A stretch of 64,000 bases of DNA from Phycomyces nitens (GCA_022702545.1 JAHRBC010000002.1:8432001-8496000); one strand, 5' to 3'; positions 20,932 through 33,399 are shown, counted from the first letter of the stretch. Notes: generated by a model not told the origin, from the sequence alone. Made by a program: numbers and translations.

Positions 20932-21106
20932 GCGAAAAGCGCAAAAACTATACGCCAAAAAAAATGCAGCCTGCGAAAAGCGCAAAAACTACACGTCAAA
21001 CAAAATGCAGCCTGCGAAAAGCGCAAAAACTACACGCCAAAAAAAAAGCAGCTTGCGAAAAGCGCAAAAACTACACGCCAAACAAAATGCAGCCTGCGAA
21101 AAGCGA
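20932..21106 (+). repeat. 41-bp tandem repeat, about 4.2 units
   Basis: Units begin GCGAAAAGCGCAAAAACTA and end GCAGCCT. The array ends about 65 bases before the ATG of the zinc-finger gene at 21171, and so lies in its promoter region. Confidence 0.95.
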
Positions 21107-21170
21107 GTGTTGGGTTTCTTTTTTTTCTCATTCGCATCATTAAATAACAATACAAAAAAAAATCACATCA

Positions 21171-22745
21171 ATGAAGAAGGAAACATCCAGCGACGGAATT
21201 CTACAATCACCATCGCAACTTGTAATGCTGGTCAACAAATGCTTTGAATGCGCTAAAGAGCTTACGGCACCAAGAAATCTTCGATACCATCTTTCGTCTC
21301 ACCATAATTACGACTTTCCTAAACATAACCCGAGACACCGCCATAATAATAATGAAAAGTTCACATAAATCAAGACATCAACTAGCCATGAGTCCATCTC
21401 AAAACATTACTTATGCCCTTGTTGTCCTGATCACTTTGAACATCTTGAGGGAATTAAGGAACACTTTGAGTCCATGCATCCCAAGTGTCTACTTTTGATT
21501 CAGCAACTGAAAGATCAAACAAAGGAAAAACATCAGCCGAACAGCAATGTCCAAAGTAAAGTGTCTGAAGAACTACTTTATAAAGATAATATTTGTGGTC
21601 AAAAGAGACCAATCAATACAATAAACGAGCAATTGGACAATCAAGCACTGAACATTGACGATATCATCTTTGATCTACCCGACCACGACGAGCATTTGAT
21701 AGTAGGCAGCTTTGATGTGACTGAAGCCTTTCACAGACTACGCTGCTCATTATCAAAATATAAATGGAAATTATCTCTGGAAGATCATATCCACCTTGGG
21801 TTAGCTGCCAATTCCATCCTTCTTTTACGCCGCGATGAACATCCGAATGGTCTCACACCATTTTTTGACAATACCAACTTGGCCAGAACAAGAGAATACA
21901 TTGAAGTTTTATACAGCATCAGAAATGTATCAATGCCAATGGAAACTGTCACAAGCATATTATACATCGTCGATCAACTAAATACAGAGAAGCTCACTCG
22001 AATCCAAGCCGCAATTAAATTAATGGAAATGGATTTAATCGATGCAGAGCAGAAATTTGTCAAGGGTATTTGTGGTCTGATGCAGAAGCTACCCAGAGTG
22101 AGTATCCGGGAGGATGTAAATGAGGCTGAACTTTGCTCGCGATTCATCGAGCCGTTCTTATCTGGTCTCTTTGACGATCCTGACCAGGGTTACTATTTGC
22201 GCTGGACGAATACTAGACCTCTTGAAGCCAAGACAATATCTGCCGATACTGCCGTAGAACGCCCAGATCTCTGCATAACAAAGTTTCTTGATCATAAATG
22301 GCATCACGACAGTGGATTTGGTGAGGCAAAGAAGGCCAAAATGGGCGAAAGTATGTATCTCGTTTGCAAGGATCTATGGCGTATCACGATCTTTTGCAAG
22401 GATACTATGGACAGCCAAAACATGCAGGGCATAATAGGGATCCAAATATTGGGCAGGTTGATCACATTCTATGTCATGGTTCTACCCGCAACTGGTTTGT
22501 ATGTAATGCTTGAACTGGCTGAACTCAAGATTCCGGATTCTTTGGAAGAACTACCAAAGCTTGTCTTGGATATTTCCAGAATATTGAAAGTCCTTGACGT
22601 ATTCAATCGTGTGTGCGTTCCATTGACCGACTCGGCTCTCAACAATCAATGCACAATTACCATCACAAACCTATCAATTCCTCAATTATTTACAGCCTCA
22701 CAAGATCGGAATCGTGATTCATCCTTGAAACGTCGACACAACTAA
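21171..22745 (+). pseudogene. Zinc-finger/PD-(D/E)XK-like gene, paralogue of 7551-9065, with one in-frame stop
   Basis: From the ATG at 21171 the frame is open for 65 codons and includes finger 1 (CFECAKELTAPRNLRYHLSSH). It stops at TAA 21366-21368, then continues in the same frame through finger 2 (CPCCPDHFEHLEGIKEHFESMH) to 22745. The downstream part, if started at Met 21474, is 423 residues: ELCSRFIEPFL at 219-229, YLRWTNT at 241-247, RPDLC at 263-267 and GFGEAK at 281-286, matching the paralogue block for block. The single TAA is the only lesion and could be a CAA to TAA change. A translation restart at 21474 would lose both fingers but keep the putative nuclease core. The upstream tandem repeat is separate. 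Function unknown. Confidence 0.75.
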
Positions 22746-22939
22746 TCAATTATTTGTGTTTGATCATGCTCATCTCTCCATCTCTCTATAAATAATAGAC
22801 TGCTTTTTTGTTCCTATGGATTGATGCTGATCACGATTTTTTTGGTGTTTATTGGTATGGCCAGTGCCAGTACTGTACTGTACTGTGCGGTATTTTTATT
22901 AACAAAAATATTATGAAATGAACGAGGTGAAGGAAAACA

Positions 22940-23755
22940 AGCCATCTAAACACTGAAACTAGTCTGCGTATTTTGGATGGCGGTGATGACTCTGGTCACA
23001 ATTGGGTCGAGCAAAAAAGGAATATTATCAAAGATCGAGGCCCAATGTCCACACCAGATGGAATGGACTATGTTGGACACGATTGTGATCTAGAGGGAAG
23101 GCGAGGTTGATAACGAAAGGCGGCCTCGGGTGAGAAGAGCAACTACATGTAGGATACATAGAGAGGGAAGCGGCTTGTCTGAGTATGGCAACCCAAACTG
23201 GAAACTTCTTGGGGCAGGAAAAGATAAAGTGTTGGAGTTTATCAACATCTTCCTGGCAGATAGGCGCTGCAAAGGGAGTGAGACGGGCAAGAGGCTATGT
23301 TCTGTCCAAGACGGGTTGAGAAATATGACTTTAGGAGCGTTGGCTGTGAGGGTGTGTGGGCGGAAGGTGAAGTCGATGCATGCTCTGTGTCTACAGTTGT
23401 TGAAGGTGGGGAGTGGCCATGAATCTTGTCTCTGGGTTGGGAAAGATAACTTTATATGATCCTGTGTCTTGGATCGATGGGGGATGTAGGACGCTGCGGG
23501 TCCGAGTTGTTGGATCATTAGTTCACAGAACTCATTGTCAGAGGCAATCTTTCCAACATTGAATACAGCGCTGGTTGAGTTTATTATTTTTGTCCAGGCT
23601 GTAGTGATGGCATCCTGGTTGATAAGAGTCTCACTTCCTGGAGAAGTACAAAGAGAGAGTACCTTGTTAGGTCGTACAAGGTGTCGAGGTGGACGGTTGT
23701 GGAGCGAGGCATTCATTCCATCCCAAGTGCCTGAACGTCCAAGTCGGATAAACAA
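22940..23755 (-). pseudogene. LINE ORF2 C-terminal fragment, frameshifted
   Basis: Minus-strand frames give GTWDGMNASLHNRPPRHL early, then in a second frame PICQEDVDKLQHFIFSCPKK followed by FPVW (the LINE zinc-binding tail), then in a third frame VSNIVHSIWCGHWASIFDNI close to the end. The order is that of the last third of a Tad/L1-type ORF2, with at least two frameshifts. Confidence 0.65.
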
Positions 23756-24686
23756 CCAGGATTTGACATGTTTGTTTTTGATTTGGGCAATAGTATGGAG
23801 GCAACAATAAATGATGTTAAAAGATTAACTGTTGTGTACATCATATAATTATTTATTGTTAAAGGTATAATATTCCTTTATTGTCACATAAATGAGTGTT
23901 CTAAATATCTGCAATTATTTAAAAGTAATTGATGAATGTAGGTTTTTTGTTATTTTTTTTACATTCATAATATTACGATTATTATGTTTTTGAATAAACT
24001 TTCTCTTCTTTGATTCATTGTAAATGTCTTTTACAAAAACACAATTTTCTTCTTGCCATCCGAATGCATGACGAACTGGGGTAACTCGGATACGGATTTT
24101 TGTACATTGAAAGAGTATAGTTCTGTAAACAAATATAGTATGGTGGCTTCAAGAGAGAACAGATAGATAGTGACATAGTATCCTTTATCATAAAGAAAGA
24201 ATAATAAATAAAAAGGCAGAGAATTTGGTATTTGACTCCAGACTTACCTACTGCTTGGACAACAATCATCGACTTTGGTTAATTTCTGTAGACACTTTTG
24301 ATCATAAAAACGAAGTCTCAAAAGGCTCTCATGCGTCTTTAGTGTGTCAGAGCGACTTTTGTCCGGCTTCACCTCAACATACCCAGTTGAAAATTTTATC
24401 CTCCGTTGTTCTACTTCAAACAAATTGCCGTCAGGTCTTAAAGATTCTGTGTCTTCAATGCTGGTGTTGAGCCTAATTTGGGAAATAAATTGTCAATAAA
24501 TGGAAGTATAAGAAGCATTAGACTTTTAATTACGATCGAAACAATTTGTTATTTTCAGGATCATGGAACATTGGATTTAAGATTGGATCAAGAAAAGTAC
24601 CAATAAGCTTTGCTTCTCTTATATATTCTAAAGTCTGTCCTGATTTGGTAGTTTATTTGGGGTATTAAATGTAAATAATTGAGCAT
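23756..24686. other. AT-rich stretch without a recognised gene
   Basis: Only short frames with biased composition. Confidence 0.5.
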
Positions 24687-25112
24687 ATTAGAGGGTTTGG
24701 TAAATAATCAAAAAATCATTCAAGTTTGACTAGGCAAAAAAGCACTACCTTAATAGGATATTTGTGTAACAATAAAGTGAAACTTGCCTTTTTAGGACTA
24801 CCAAAATATCGATTTTTTGGTTCTATAAGCAAAATATCAATTGATATAAGTTTATAACAGTATAAGAGTATATAAAGGCTTTTGGAAATAATAATTATAT
24901 ATTCCTTGTTAGTACATCTCTTAAATATACCCTATACTGTTATTTTACCAAAAAAAAGCCACCAGAACTGACAAAACAGTCAGCAAGAAGATGTAATTTC
25001 AACTATATAATCGCTATTTTTCACAAAAAATCGCATTTTTTTTGAAAATAATTTGAAACAATCCAAAGACCATGGCTTCCTTTTTTAGGTAGGAGGATAT
25101 TTTGATAATGTA
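24687..25112 (+). repeat. Dispersed repeat, direct copy at 39022-39392
   Basis: Begins AGAGGGTTTGGTAAATAATC and ends at GGTAGGAGGATATTTTGATA in both copies. The copy here has about 50 extra bases near 24840-24890. It is non-coding, and no terminal inverted repeat or target duplication was obvious. Confidence 0.85.
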
Positions 25113-25679
25113 CCAAACCTTCTATTAAACGAATTCCAAGAGTTAGATTCATTTGTTGAGTTACCACTTGATTAAAATATTGATTATTTTGTAATCTTTA
25201 TTGTTGGAGAGTTTAGCAATATCATTTATTTGTTCTTTAAATGGCCTTCTTCCGGAATTGGTATTTAATTTCTAAAAAAACATTCTTGTCAATTCTAGAG
25301 TGTAAACACAAGTGTGCCATTTAACAATGACTTACCCTGAATGCTGATATAATGCTGTTGAATGTCGTTGTTTTCATCACTGACGTTTTACCAATATATT
25401 TTTGAAGTATGTTTTTGTGCAGAGTATTCAAGTTCTCAAGTCCAAAACCTTTTCACCATACTTTCGCCGTGCTCATTATCTTTAAGGAACAACACATGAG
25501 ACAATGATCTAAATAATTATTCTTAAAGGTACATGTTTATGTTGTGAGTAATTGGGCTTACAATATTTGATGTAGATTTCCATCAACGTAGAACCCTGAC
25601 TCTTTTGATTCTTTGCCTGATTCTAAATTGAACGCTCTAAAATGTGCCGATACATTAAATCCACTTTAAGAATATTTAT
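25113..25679. other. No recognised gene
   Basis: AT-rich sequence between the dispersed repeat and the Tc1 remnant. Confidence 0.5.
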
Positions 25680-26394
25680 AAAGATATGTTGGCAAGAATA
25701 CGATGCGTGCTGCTATCAAGACTCTTCGTATGAAGTCTTGAATAGCTGTATACAAGTTGTGACTCACTGAATATCATTGCAAAAACCGTCTTGCCTTTTT
25801 TCAGCATGCCAAAGTGGTGAATCAATGTTTATGATGTTCCCCATGTGCAGGAATGTACGAATTTGGCGTCTTCAGTCAGAGAATTACGGTATAGACTATT
25901 TATGTCCAAGGATTCAAGGTGGTGGAGGATATGTGATGATCTGGGGACGCTTCTGGTCTGGTGGTGTTGAGCCAATTGAAATAATCAGCGGTAATCTGGA
26001 GCAATGGGGATACAGAAATATACTCCAAAACACTTTGGTTCCATTCGAAAATAATTTAGGATATGAGCAAGATGACTATTTCATCTTTTAGTAAGACAAT
26101 TCTCCATGTCATTGAAGCAAAATGGTGAAAGAGTATCAAAAGAACGTAGATCTGGAGGTGATGAAGTGGCCCGCGTACAGCCTTGATATCAGTCCAATTA
26201 AAAATATCTGGGCTTACCTAGGAAGAACGGTAAGAGCTAGAAGACCCCAGCCCAAGAACTTAAAAGAATTGAAGCAAGTCTTGAAAGAAGAATGGTATAA
26301 AATACTTGTCGAAGTGTATGCAATGAATTGTAATTCCATTCTAAATCAACTACACGCCCTTCAAAAGAACAAAGGTCTGCACACAAAATATTAA
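25680..26394 (+). pseudogene. Tc1-type transposase remnant
   Basis: Homologous to the better preserved copy at 40062-41123. Visible parts are TMRAAIKTLRMKS in the N-terminal region, then MFPMCRNVRIWRLQSENY, GGGGYVMIWGRFWSGG, and DNSPCH (the second catalytic Asp), then SPIKNIWAYLGRTVRAR. At least two stops interrupt it (after IAVYKL and at the DNSPCH boundary) and the first DDE motif is lost. The position of the third catalytic acid is Lys in SPIKNIW. Confidence 0.8.
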
Positions 26395-27690
26395 AAATCT
26401 TTGATACTATATTTTATTAACACCGTGCTTTAATCTTTATTTAAGCAAGTTTTGATACTATGCTGCTATAGTAGAAAGCGAGAAAACAGGGATGATGGCA
26501 TAGAGAAGTATATTTTTATTTGGCGGGCGTCAAATTTGTACCGTAAGCCAACCTATGGGACTGTATTTTATTTAATAAAAATTTGAATGTTCATATGTTT
26601 TATATACGAATTGCGGTTAACTAGCTGTCCTGCATAAAATAATAATAATGTACCGTATTAGAACGGTGGTTAAGAAATGGATTAGAAAGAGGTGTAATGT
26701 CGGGCAAAGGCTAAGTATCTAGGAATTCAAGAGCGATAGAGATGGAGTATTCCGGCTCAACAACGGATTTGTAAAAAAGGTCTGAGAATTGGGGTATGTG
26801 AGGATGTATATAGCGAACTGAGATATAGCTGGTAGGCGTTTTCTGGTGGGTTTCCGTATCTGTTTCTCGCAGGGATGGACAGTGCGTTGCTAAGGTCGGG
26901 TTTCAGGATATCACTCAGTACTATTAACTAATGTCTGTACTCCGTGTTGCTCTTATTTCTCTACTTTCGCTCAGGGGTCTCTCAATATACACTCTTAAAC
27001 AAAACAAAGGAAAAGAACTTGTTTTATTAAAATGGTCCGTACCTGTATTTCATATCCTACTTCCCATATGTGTTATAACAATATATCGATTAGGGCAAAC
27101 CCCACGTCTCCTCCTACGGACAACATACTCAAGTTCGAACCGGGAAATAGTCGCACTATTTTTAAGTGCTGTGTGAGCGGTTGTAGTGTTTTGACCCAAA
27201 ATATTAATTTTAACAGATGTGCTTCCTTCAGATCTCAAAGAATATCGGTAGACTTTAGAAATGAGGCAAGACAAAACAAAAAGAAAAGACAAAAGATTAG
27301 AATTGGATGTTTATTTGACTTGAATTTGGACTTCTTTAAGTACTACTCTTGGCGCTATTGTTAGTCTCTAAGATACAGTCATGGTTTCTAGGGGCGATTA
27401 GTCATTGCAGCTGGGCGTTGCTTAGCAAGATGTGTCGACATGGAAAGAGATCGCAAAGAAAAAGAAAAAGAAAAAGATAATCACCAACCCGAGTTTTGGG
27501 ATTGCGTCGTTCGAAAAAGACAAGAAAGGGAAGAGAAAAGTGATGGCGTCTCTACAGGAATTGGGCTAGAAAATATGTGATAAATAGCAGATATACATGG
27601 TAATATAAATGTGACAAACAAGAAGGATTATTGTATATAGAAAGAGTGACTCAAAACAGGCTCAAAAAGGGAGTTTCTGGTCGATGGCCG
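26395..27690. other. No recognised gene; 3' flank homologous to 39880-40061
   Basis: About 170 bases after the Tc1 remnant match the flank of the other copy (for example GTAGAAAGCGAGAAAACAGG), so the duplicated unit is longer than the transposase. The rest, including two short frames at 26931-27364, is unassigned. Confidence 0.5.
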
Positions 27691-28420
27691 TGTTACGGGA
27701 ACAGGTAACTTTATTGAAACTTTATAATAAAAACCACTTAAATCACTGTTAGGATTTGTGGGAAAAGTAAGAGAATACGTACCAAAATACAGATTGGTGG
27801 TTAAGTTAAAAGAATATACAAATTTTTCTGGGACGGGGAAAAGGGAGGGAAAATAAGATATACGAGAATTAAGAATATAGGTAATTTGATATGTAACGTT
27901 GGGATATTTGGCTGATCTTTTAATACGGTGCGAGGTGAACTAGGGGTTCTTCGAGGTAGAAGAGAAGTTACACGCACGGATTTGAGAGGGGAGTGGGGAT
28001 GAGGCAAAAGGAGATAAGAGTTGGGAAAGAGCAGAAGATTGTAAACAAAGAGGTTCTCTATATGACACAGACAATACTAGATGACCAGAGTGACCTATGT
28101 CCTCTGCGACAAATACAGACTTATTGAGGGAAGAGAGTTGTTTTATTCATTTTGCTTGTGTGAGGTTAATAAGGTCAGGGCCTCAATAGTACTACTAACT
28201 ACTGCCTGTACCCAATTTACACTCCAAATCCAACCTCTCCACGCCAGACCGAGCTGTCTGTTGATCCAACCCGGACAACATCACAGATAGAAACAAAAAA
28301 AGGTACTATGTAACAACGTACAGAATCTTTATAATGTTAATAAATGATGAAGTTGGAACAGCCGATAAACCCGCTATACACGTGACACTGTGACTCCTAA
28401 CAATTCTACAGAGGTTATTA
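27691..28420 (+). repeat. LTR-like repeat, partial copies at 43080-43555 and 50860-51205
   Basis: Starts TGTTACGGGAACAG. Its first 200 bases match 50860-51062, its middle (GACCTATGTCCTCTGCGACA region) matches 43330-43375, and 28286-28420 matches 51060-51205. A TG start and a CATCACA word near 28285 suggest a long terminal repeat remnant, but no target duplication or internal pol region was found. It might also belong to the DIRS element whose recombinase lies beside the 50.9-kb copy. Confidence 0.45.
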
Positions 28421-29399
28421 ATGTTAAGATTCCGATGCTGACGTATTAGCGACGGGTCCACTGTCCTAAACAAAGTCATATGATTAGTTCCGCCAACAAA
28501 AAATAATAATCATCCACAACAGTGGCCTTTTTTTCTTTGTTTCATTTCTCTTCTGGTTAGTTGAGCAGTATGAAAGATGCTTGGGATTAGTACGTTGGCT
28601 ACTTCTTGAAAGCCTACCGAAAGCTCACGATACTCCTCCCTGTCTGCTGATTTTTACAAGTCAGAGCTTGGAACGAGGTTCTTTCATGTGTTTGGAATGC
28701 TTGGGATTAGTATGTTTAGCCTTCGCAAGGAGCAATAACTGAAAGCCCACGATACCATGCTTTGTCAGATTACTCTTCAGAGTTTGAAGCACAGTAATGG
28801 GTTTCCAGACAGCTCAAAACACGTATACATGTATACAAAGGTAAAATCACATTCAAAAAATAATAATGCTAATTATATTTTCATTTTTCTTAGGACATCT
28901 ATTCAAATTATCTTTGGTGGACATATTTTTCAACAAATAAAAAATAGAATTGTAATCAAACGAATTACAAAAGAATGTATCTCATGCAATAGATTGGCCA
29001 ACTCACGTTTCCTTTGTCAACTTGAAGAATATTCGCACACTGTTGATGGTTACCGAAGCATTCTGGCGGCTGTGCCGGCCGGTGGATAATGAAGAGTCTT
29101 GGGAAACGAAACGGCGTCCCACCCACCCTAGCATCTACTCGTTTATTGACGCCACCAAGGATCGAAATCGCTTTTGTGCCTTGCGATTTGAGTGATAAGT
29201 AATAGTCACCACTCTTTCTTTTTTTTTAAAAAAAGAAAAATAATTGTACTAGTAATAAAAACATGGATCGTCTTCATAACTAGATCGATGGGATTTTGAA
29301 AGAAATAAGAGTGCTTATGTGTGCATTTGATTATTGAGCATTATGTGAAGAGAGAGAGAAAGATGATTGCAATTTTTGTTGCTTACTTGGCAGGGTGAT
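28421..29399. other. No gene recognised; weak two-exon ORF possible at 28757-29089
   Basis: 28757-29089 is a 110-codon frame that could hide an intron (GTAAAATC at about 28841 to CTTAG at about 28892), but nothing supports a family. The word GCTTGGGATTAGTA occurs twice (about 28580 and 28700), marking a diverged local duplication. Confidence 0.35.
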
Positions 29400-29409
29400 T
29401 TCTGAAAAG

Positions 29410-30005
29410 ACACATTGATGATTTATAGCCTTTCCTTGTTGAGGCACTTCCAAAAACATTTAATAGAATGAGAAACAAAGCCATTGAAGTCACTTTAATA
29501 TAATCTATCGCATGCCTCCCTAATTATTGCCATCAACGATTATTTTTTCCAAAAACTTGTTTCGTTTAATTTTACTCTTGAGATCTAAACCTGCTCGATT
29601 GGATTTAATTCTGGAGAATATGGAAAAAGATATACATACTGATATCTTTGAGAGTGAATATACTTTCCTATATCAGTTGAACTATGGATAGGGGCATTAT
29701 CCATAAGACAGTATCCCTTCATCTCTGGATACTTGCCCATTTCATCAAGAGTAGCCTTTAGAAAACTCAACTAATGTCCTGCTACTGTCTGTGCTATAAA
29801 CATTAGTCTCACATCCAAGCTTTCTCTTTTTATTTAAATCCAATAAACAATACAAAAAAAAACTTTCTCTTTTTGATACGTTTTGGAACTCATGACGTTA
29901 ATTAAACGAGTCGTGGATATTACACCTAAAATCGATGTTGCGCTTGCTTTGGTCGTAGGCATTGTAACAACTTTAGGAGTCCCTTTTTTTACCAAGCCAT
30001 AATAC
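29410..30005 (-). pseudogene. IS630/Tc1-type transposase remnant
   Basis: Minus-strand frames give EMKGYCLMDNAPIHSSTDIG (second catalytic Asp) and VYLFPYSPELNPIEQV (third catalytic acid), then EACDRLY and FNGFVSHSIKCFWKCL near the C-terminus. Earlier parts are in other frames, with a foreign-looking insert near 29826-29860. It is a relative of 13439-13915 with better preserved catalytic motifs, but frameshifted. Confidence 0.75.
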
Positions 30006-30019
30006 TCACGGTATCAAAG

Positions 30020-30655
30020 TCTGCGTTGCAAAAGTCTCTGGTGTATTTAAAATTTCCAACCACCGCAAAGGCATGTTCGCCGTTCTTTCGATGTTCAAGA
30101 CAATAGCGGACGAACTGAAATATGCCTCACTTGATACCTTTCAAAAGGTCAAGATCTTCTTTGTTCATGCTGCAGGTAAACCCATTGTATGATATGAAAC
30201 TAGTAAAACCTCATATTTATTTAACTTTTTTTTCCTTTTTCTAATTACAAAGGATAAAATACGGCTCTGGTCTTTATCCTTCAACGAAAATATCTTTCAC
30301 CTTTAGAAAAAAGATGTTTAGGAGATAAAGCCTGATTTTAGGGACAAGGATGAATTCCTTCGGCAGACAATTCGATTTTATTGGAACTTCAAGGTATGCA
30401 AATGTATACTTTCCAAAACTTAGTTGGCCCTGGCTTACTTCTTTGTAGTGCCAGCTCGAAAACACACTGAAAGAAAATCAAAATCTTCGGAAATCTCACA
30501 AAGAGAACCTAAAGCAAGCAAGATACTCTGCCTCCCCTCCTCCTTTGCTTTCACAAGTTGGGAACCCGAGCATTGTCAGATTGGCAGAAAAGGAGCATTG
30601 TAAGGGCATGGCTGGCTATGGTCCCTTTGATTTGCCTGAGCATAATTAGGCTTCC
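30020..30655 (+). pseudogene. 3' half of an E[V]SG-family gene, truncated
   Basis: In frame from about 30023 it reads KVCVAKVSGVFKISNHRKGM, then FAVLSMFKTIADELKYASLD and TFQKVKIFFVHAAG up to a GTAAAC donor at 30174. After an intron-like stretch comes sequence matching the 47.4-kb relative, ending in GYGPFDLPEHN and a stop. The conserved Glu of TEVSG is Lys here. The 5' half is missing; the left edge joins the IS630 remnant at 30005. Confidence 0.65.
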
Positions 30656-30719
30656 TTTCTCTTTATTTATTCACGTCGAAATAAATTTAAAAATAAAATC
30701 AAATATTTATTTCTATGTC

Positions 30720-31620
30720 TAAACACTTTTGGTGAAATGAGATTGAATGCCTGGCCCAGCATTTCCAATCCTGCTTAGATATTTGATAACTACTAGGTTG
30801 GATCCTCTCGTACAAGATTTCTTTGGTATCCAAATACTACTTGACAAAGTTCTTTAGCTTAGAAAAGCATTCATCGACAGGATTCAAGAAAGGAGAGTAA
30901 GGAGGAAGAAACTTGAGTTGGTGCTTGTTTTTTCTTGCAGCCAGTTGTGGAGAGAGGGATTGTAGTGAATTCTACCATTGTCACATTTACTGCTCTCTTG
31001 GTTATAGTTTTAACAAAGGCTGGTGTGCCAGCTTTTGATCGAGCGTGGCCTTTGATCATATTAATATTGAAGCCTGCCTCGTCGATAAAAATACAATTTT
31101 GATTGTACAAAATGCCCTCGGGTTGGAGGCTTAATATAAACTTCTTTCTTTTTCAACGAGTCTCTTCATCATTTCTCTTCTCTTCCATTGGAGTCGACCT
31201 CTTCAATGTAATCCTTTCAACGTTATTCAAGAGGTTGCAGAGTAGACGCACTAATGCTACCAATGTTGTCAAACTCTTCCAATAGTACGGATTTTAACTC
31301 CTATAGGGTGATGATGTTGTTTTCATTGACAGAATTGATGATAAATTGACGGTGATTGTCCTGGATGATACTTTCAAGATCACCTAAAGACTGTTATTCG
31401 ATAATTTCTGTCTTTTCGGATCTCTTGATGATTTCACAGACTGCCTGTCTAGGAATGTCAAGCTTTCGAGAGATCTGAGTCGGAGTCTTGAAATGGTTCA
31501 CACTCTTTCAATGATCAAATCTCGAATATGTGGAGACCTAGTAAGTTGTGGGCGTCCTGATCTCTTGATGTTTTTTTTTTATTCTGGATCCTGTCATTTT
31601 ATTGACTCGATAGCTTTGTT
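30720..31620 (-). pseudogene. IS630-like transposase remnant, inverted copy of 46440-47340
   Basis: Minus-strand frames give NQNCIFIDEAGFNINMIKGH (first catalytic Asp) at 30871-31110 and, in another frame, PFLNPVDECFSKLKNFVK near the C-terminus. The central part carrying the second Asp is deleted, as in the 46-kb copy, so both derive from one already defective copy. Confidence 0.8.
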
Positions 31621-31800
31621 ATTGAATAGTTGGATTGTATTTGAGTGAAAGGGAAACTAAGGGGGTAGTGAGCTAGCTTTGCAGATGAATATAATTTTGT
31701 ATGCAGCCTCACATCACCATTTCGATACTTGACCTGTGTCCATTTAATTTGCACCAAAAGGCAAAAGTTTGCAAGAAAAGCTCATTTGGGTCCAAAAATC

Positions 31801-32514
31801 ATGTACACCAAAACTCGCCATACAAACAAAAACCAAAGGGCACTTGCTTATAATTCTCTTTTCTTTTAAGAATCACTCATAAACAAAATGATCGTGTGCT
31901 TGGTTTTGAAAAGCGACAGCTATCATCGTATACCAAAGGACTTTGTAACGTGTACCAGGGTGCGCCACGAGAGAAATCTTCAAGGGCTTGGCAGCTATCC
32001 TATGCTATGACAAAGGTCATCGCCTGTGTGATGGTAGACTTTATGTTTTGCTGTTGCCTTGCAAGAGCTGTCCCAATAAGCGCATTGCTGTTCTACACAT
32101 CTCATCGTTTAGATTGGACCGATACATGTACAAAGTAAGTATTAGAGCTATAATATTGTAACGCCATTTTATTAACTCAAATTACATGAAACTATGTGGG
32201 TTGGTATTAATTTGCTAATCGAGGATACCAAGCTTGTTATATATGGTCTTCATACACAAAGCTCCATCTTGTATTGCAATTCAGTGTACACAAATACCAA
32301 GGACATGGTTACCTTTTCTTTTCATAATCTTCTTCTTCCTTGCTCGAATATAAAACTACATTTACTAGCACTTTTACCACACTTAAAAACATCCCAAGCG
32401 GGCCTGTTAAATTTTTAGAATATTAAATTTAGACGGTTTGGTCTCCATGTTTTTTACATATTTATTGCAGTGGACTATATTAATATAGTATTAATAAAGA
32501 GAAAGGAAGTCTAA
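31801..32514. other. No recognised gene
   Basis: 31896-32138 is an 80-codon frame without recognisable features; the rest is AT-rich. Confidence 0.45.
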
Positions 32515-32721
32515 TTATGCTCAGGCAAATCAAAGGGACCATAGCCAGCCATGCCCTTACAATGCTCCTTTTCCGCCAATCTGACAATGTTTGGGTTCCC
32601 AACTTGTGAAAGCAAAGGAGGAGGGGAGACAGAGTATCTTGCTTGCTTTAGGTTCTCTTTGTGAGATTTCCGAAGATTTTGAATTTCTTTCAGTGTGTTT
32701 TCGAGCTGGCACTACAAAGAA
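32515..32721 (-). pseudogene. Last exon of an E[V]SG-family gene, third copy
   Basis: The minus strand matches the final exon of the gene at 47391-48667: CQLENTLKEIQNLQKSHKEN early and KGMAGYGPFDLPEHN before the stop. It joins CACTA transposase sequence at 32722 and nothing else of the gene is present. Confidence 0.75.
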
Positions 32722-32722
32722 G

Positions 32723-33302
32723 TAAATGTGCGAAACAGTGGTATGAACAGTATTGAACTTGATAACCCGACAATTGTTGTTGCTTCTCGTCTTTGGAAAA
32801 ATTCAACCGTACATTTTTCATGTATGTACCGAAGAATAAAAAACGAGACCAGACGTGGCAATCATCATGTGATGTTCACCTGTCCATACAGAAAGTGAGT
32901 ATTGGTATTAGTCAAAATACAAAATAGAGATCACTCGCATTTTTTATATTTTTATCTAGCCGTCGCAATATAACTATTCAAAGCTGGTTTGTTGGCACCG
33001 TGGAATTTTATTTTGAGCATAAAGAGGTTGATGGCACACCGCACTTTCTGGCATTCGTTGAAGTGATGAAAGAGCATGGTACAGCAGCCCATAACTCATC
33101 TGTGCCAATCGTAATACGGCGGTCACACAGCTCAACTGGACAAACAACCCAGCCAAAATATGCTGTTAATGTGGATGACATTCAGCATCAAGTTGGGCTC
33201 ATCCAGTACCCTCCGAGTAGTAATCAGTTCTTTATCATTGCACCATATTACGTGTTTAATGACAATCTGCGTGTGACCATGGGGAACCTTGCCACTTCAT
33301 AA
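32723..33302 (+). CDS. CACTA (tnp2-like) transposase C-terminal part, one intron, 5' truncated
   Basis: Two exons can be joined in frame: 32723-32894 and 32960-33302, with an intron GTGAGT...ATCTAG of 65 nt. Exon 1 reads NPTIVVASRLWKNSTVHFSC and RRGNHHVMFTCPYRK. Exon 2 reads WFVGTVEFYFEH, HFLAFVEVMKEHG, then PKYAVNVDDIQHQVGLIQYP and ends NLATS. I recall this as the C-terminal region of tnp2-type transposases in Mucorales; the assignment is from memory. Supporting context: 100 bases downstream begin CACTA-type subterminal repeats that end in a CCGTAGTG terminus at 33713. The catalytic core is not in the window, so this is a remnant although the visible frame is intact. Confidence 0.6.
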
Positions 33303-33399
33303 AAATTTTCTTTTTCTTTTTTCTTTCCTTATAAATATCAATACCAAATAAAATAAAATAAAATGGCTAATAATGTCAAAAACAAAAAAATTGTTTCAA

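Larger units (their letters stand above)
30020..31800 (+). repeat. 1.75-kb duplication, inverted copy at 46243-47990
   Basis: Covers the truncated gene half, the IS630 remnant and flanking sequence ending at TTGCAAGAAAAGCTCATTTG (about 31775). The order is identical and the orientation opposite at 46243-47990. Part of it (the gene's last exon) occurs a third time at 32515-32721. Confidence 0.85.

Noticed and set aside
20859..21247. Basic Lys/Arg-rich ORFs upstream of the zinc-finger paralogue
   Set aside because: They are translations of the 41-bp tandem repeat and adjoining A-rich sequence.
21357..21395. A 27-nt intron (GTTCAC...ACTAG) removing the stop at 21366
   Set aside because: It keeps the frame, but 27 nt is far shorter than the 63-82 nt introns seen elsewhere in the window.
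27691..28285. Complete solo LTR with target duplication
   Set aside because: TG start and CA end are present, but no flanking duplication was found and homology to another copy continues past the supposed end.
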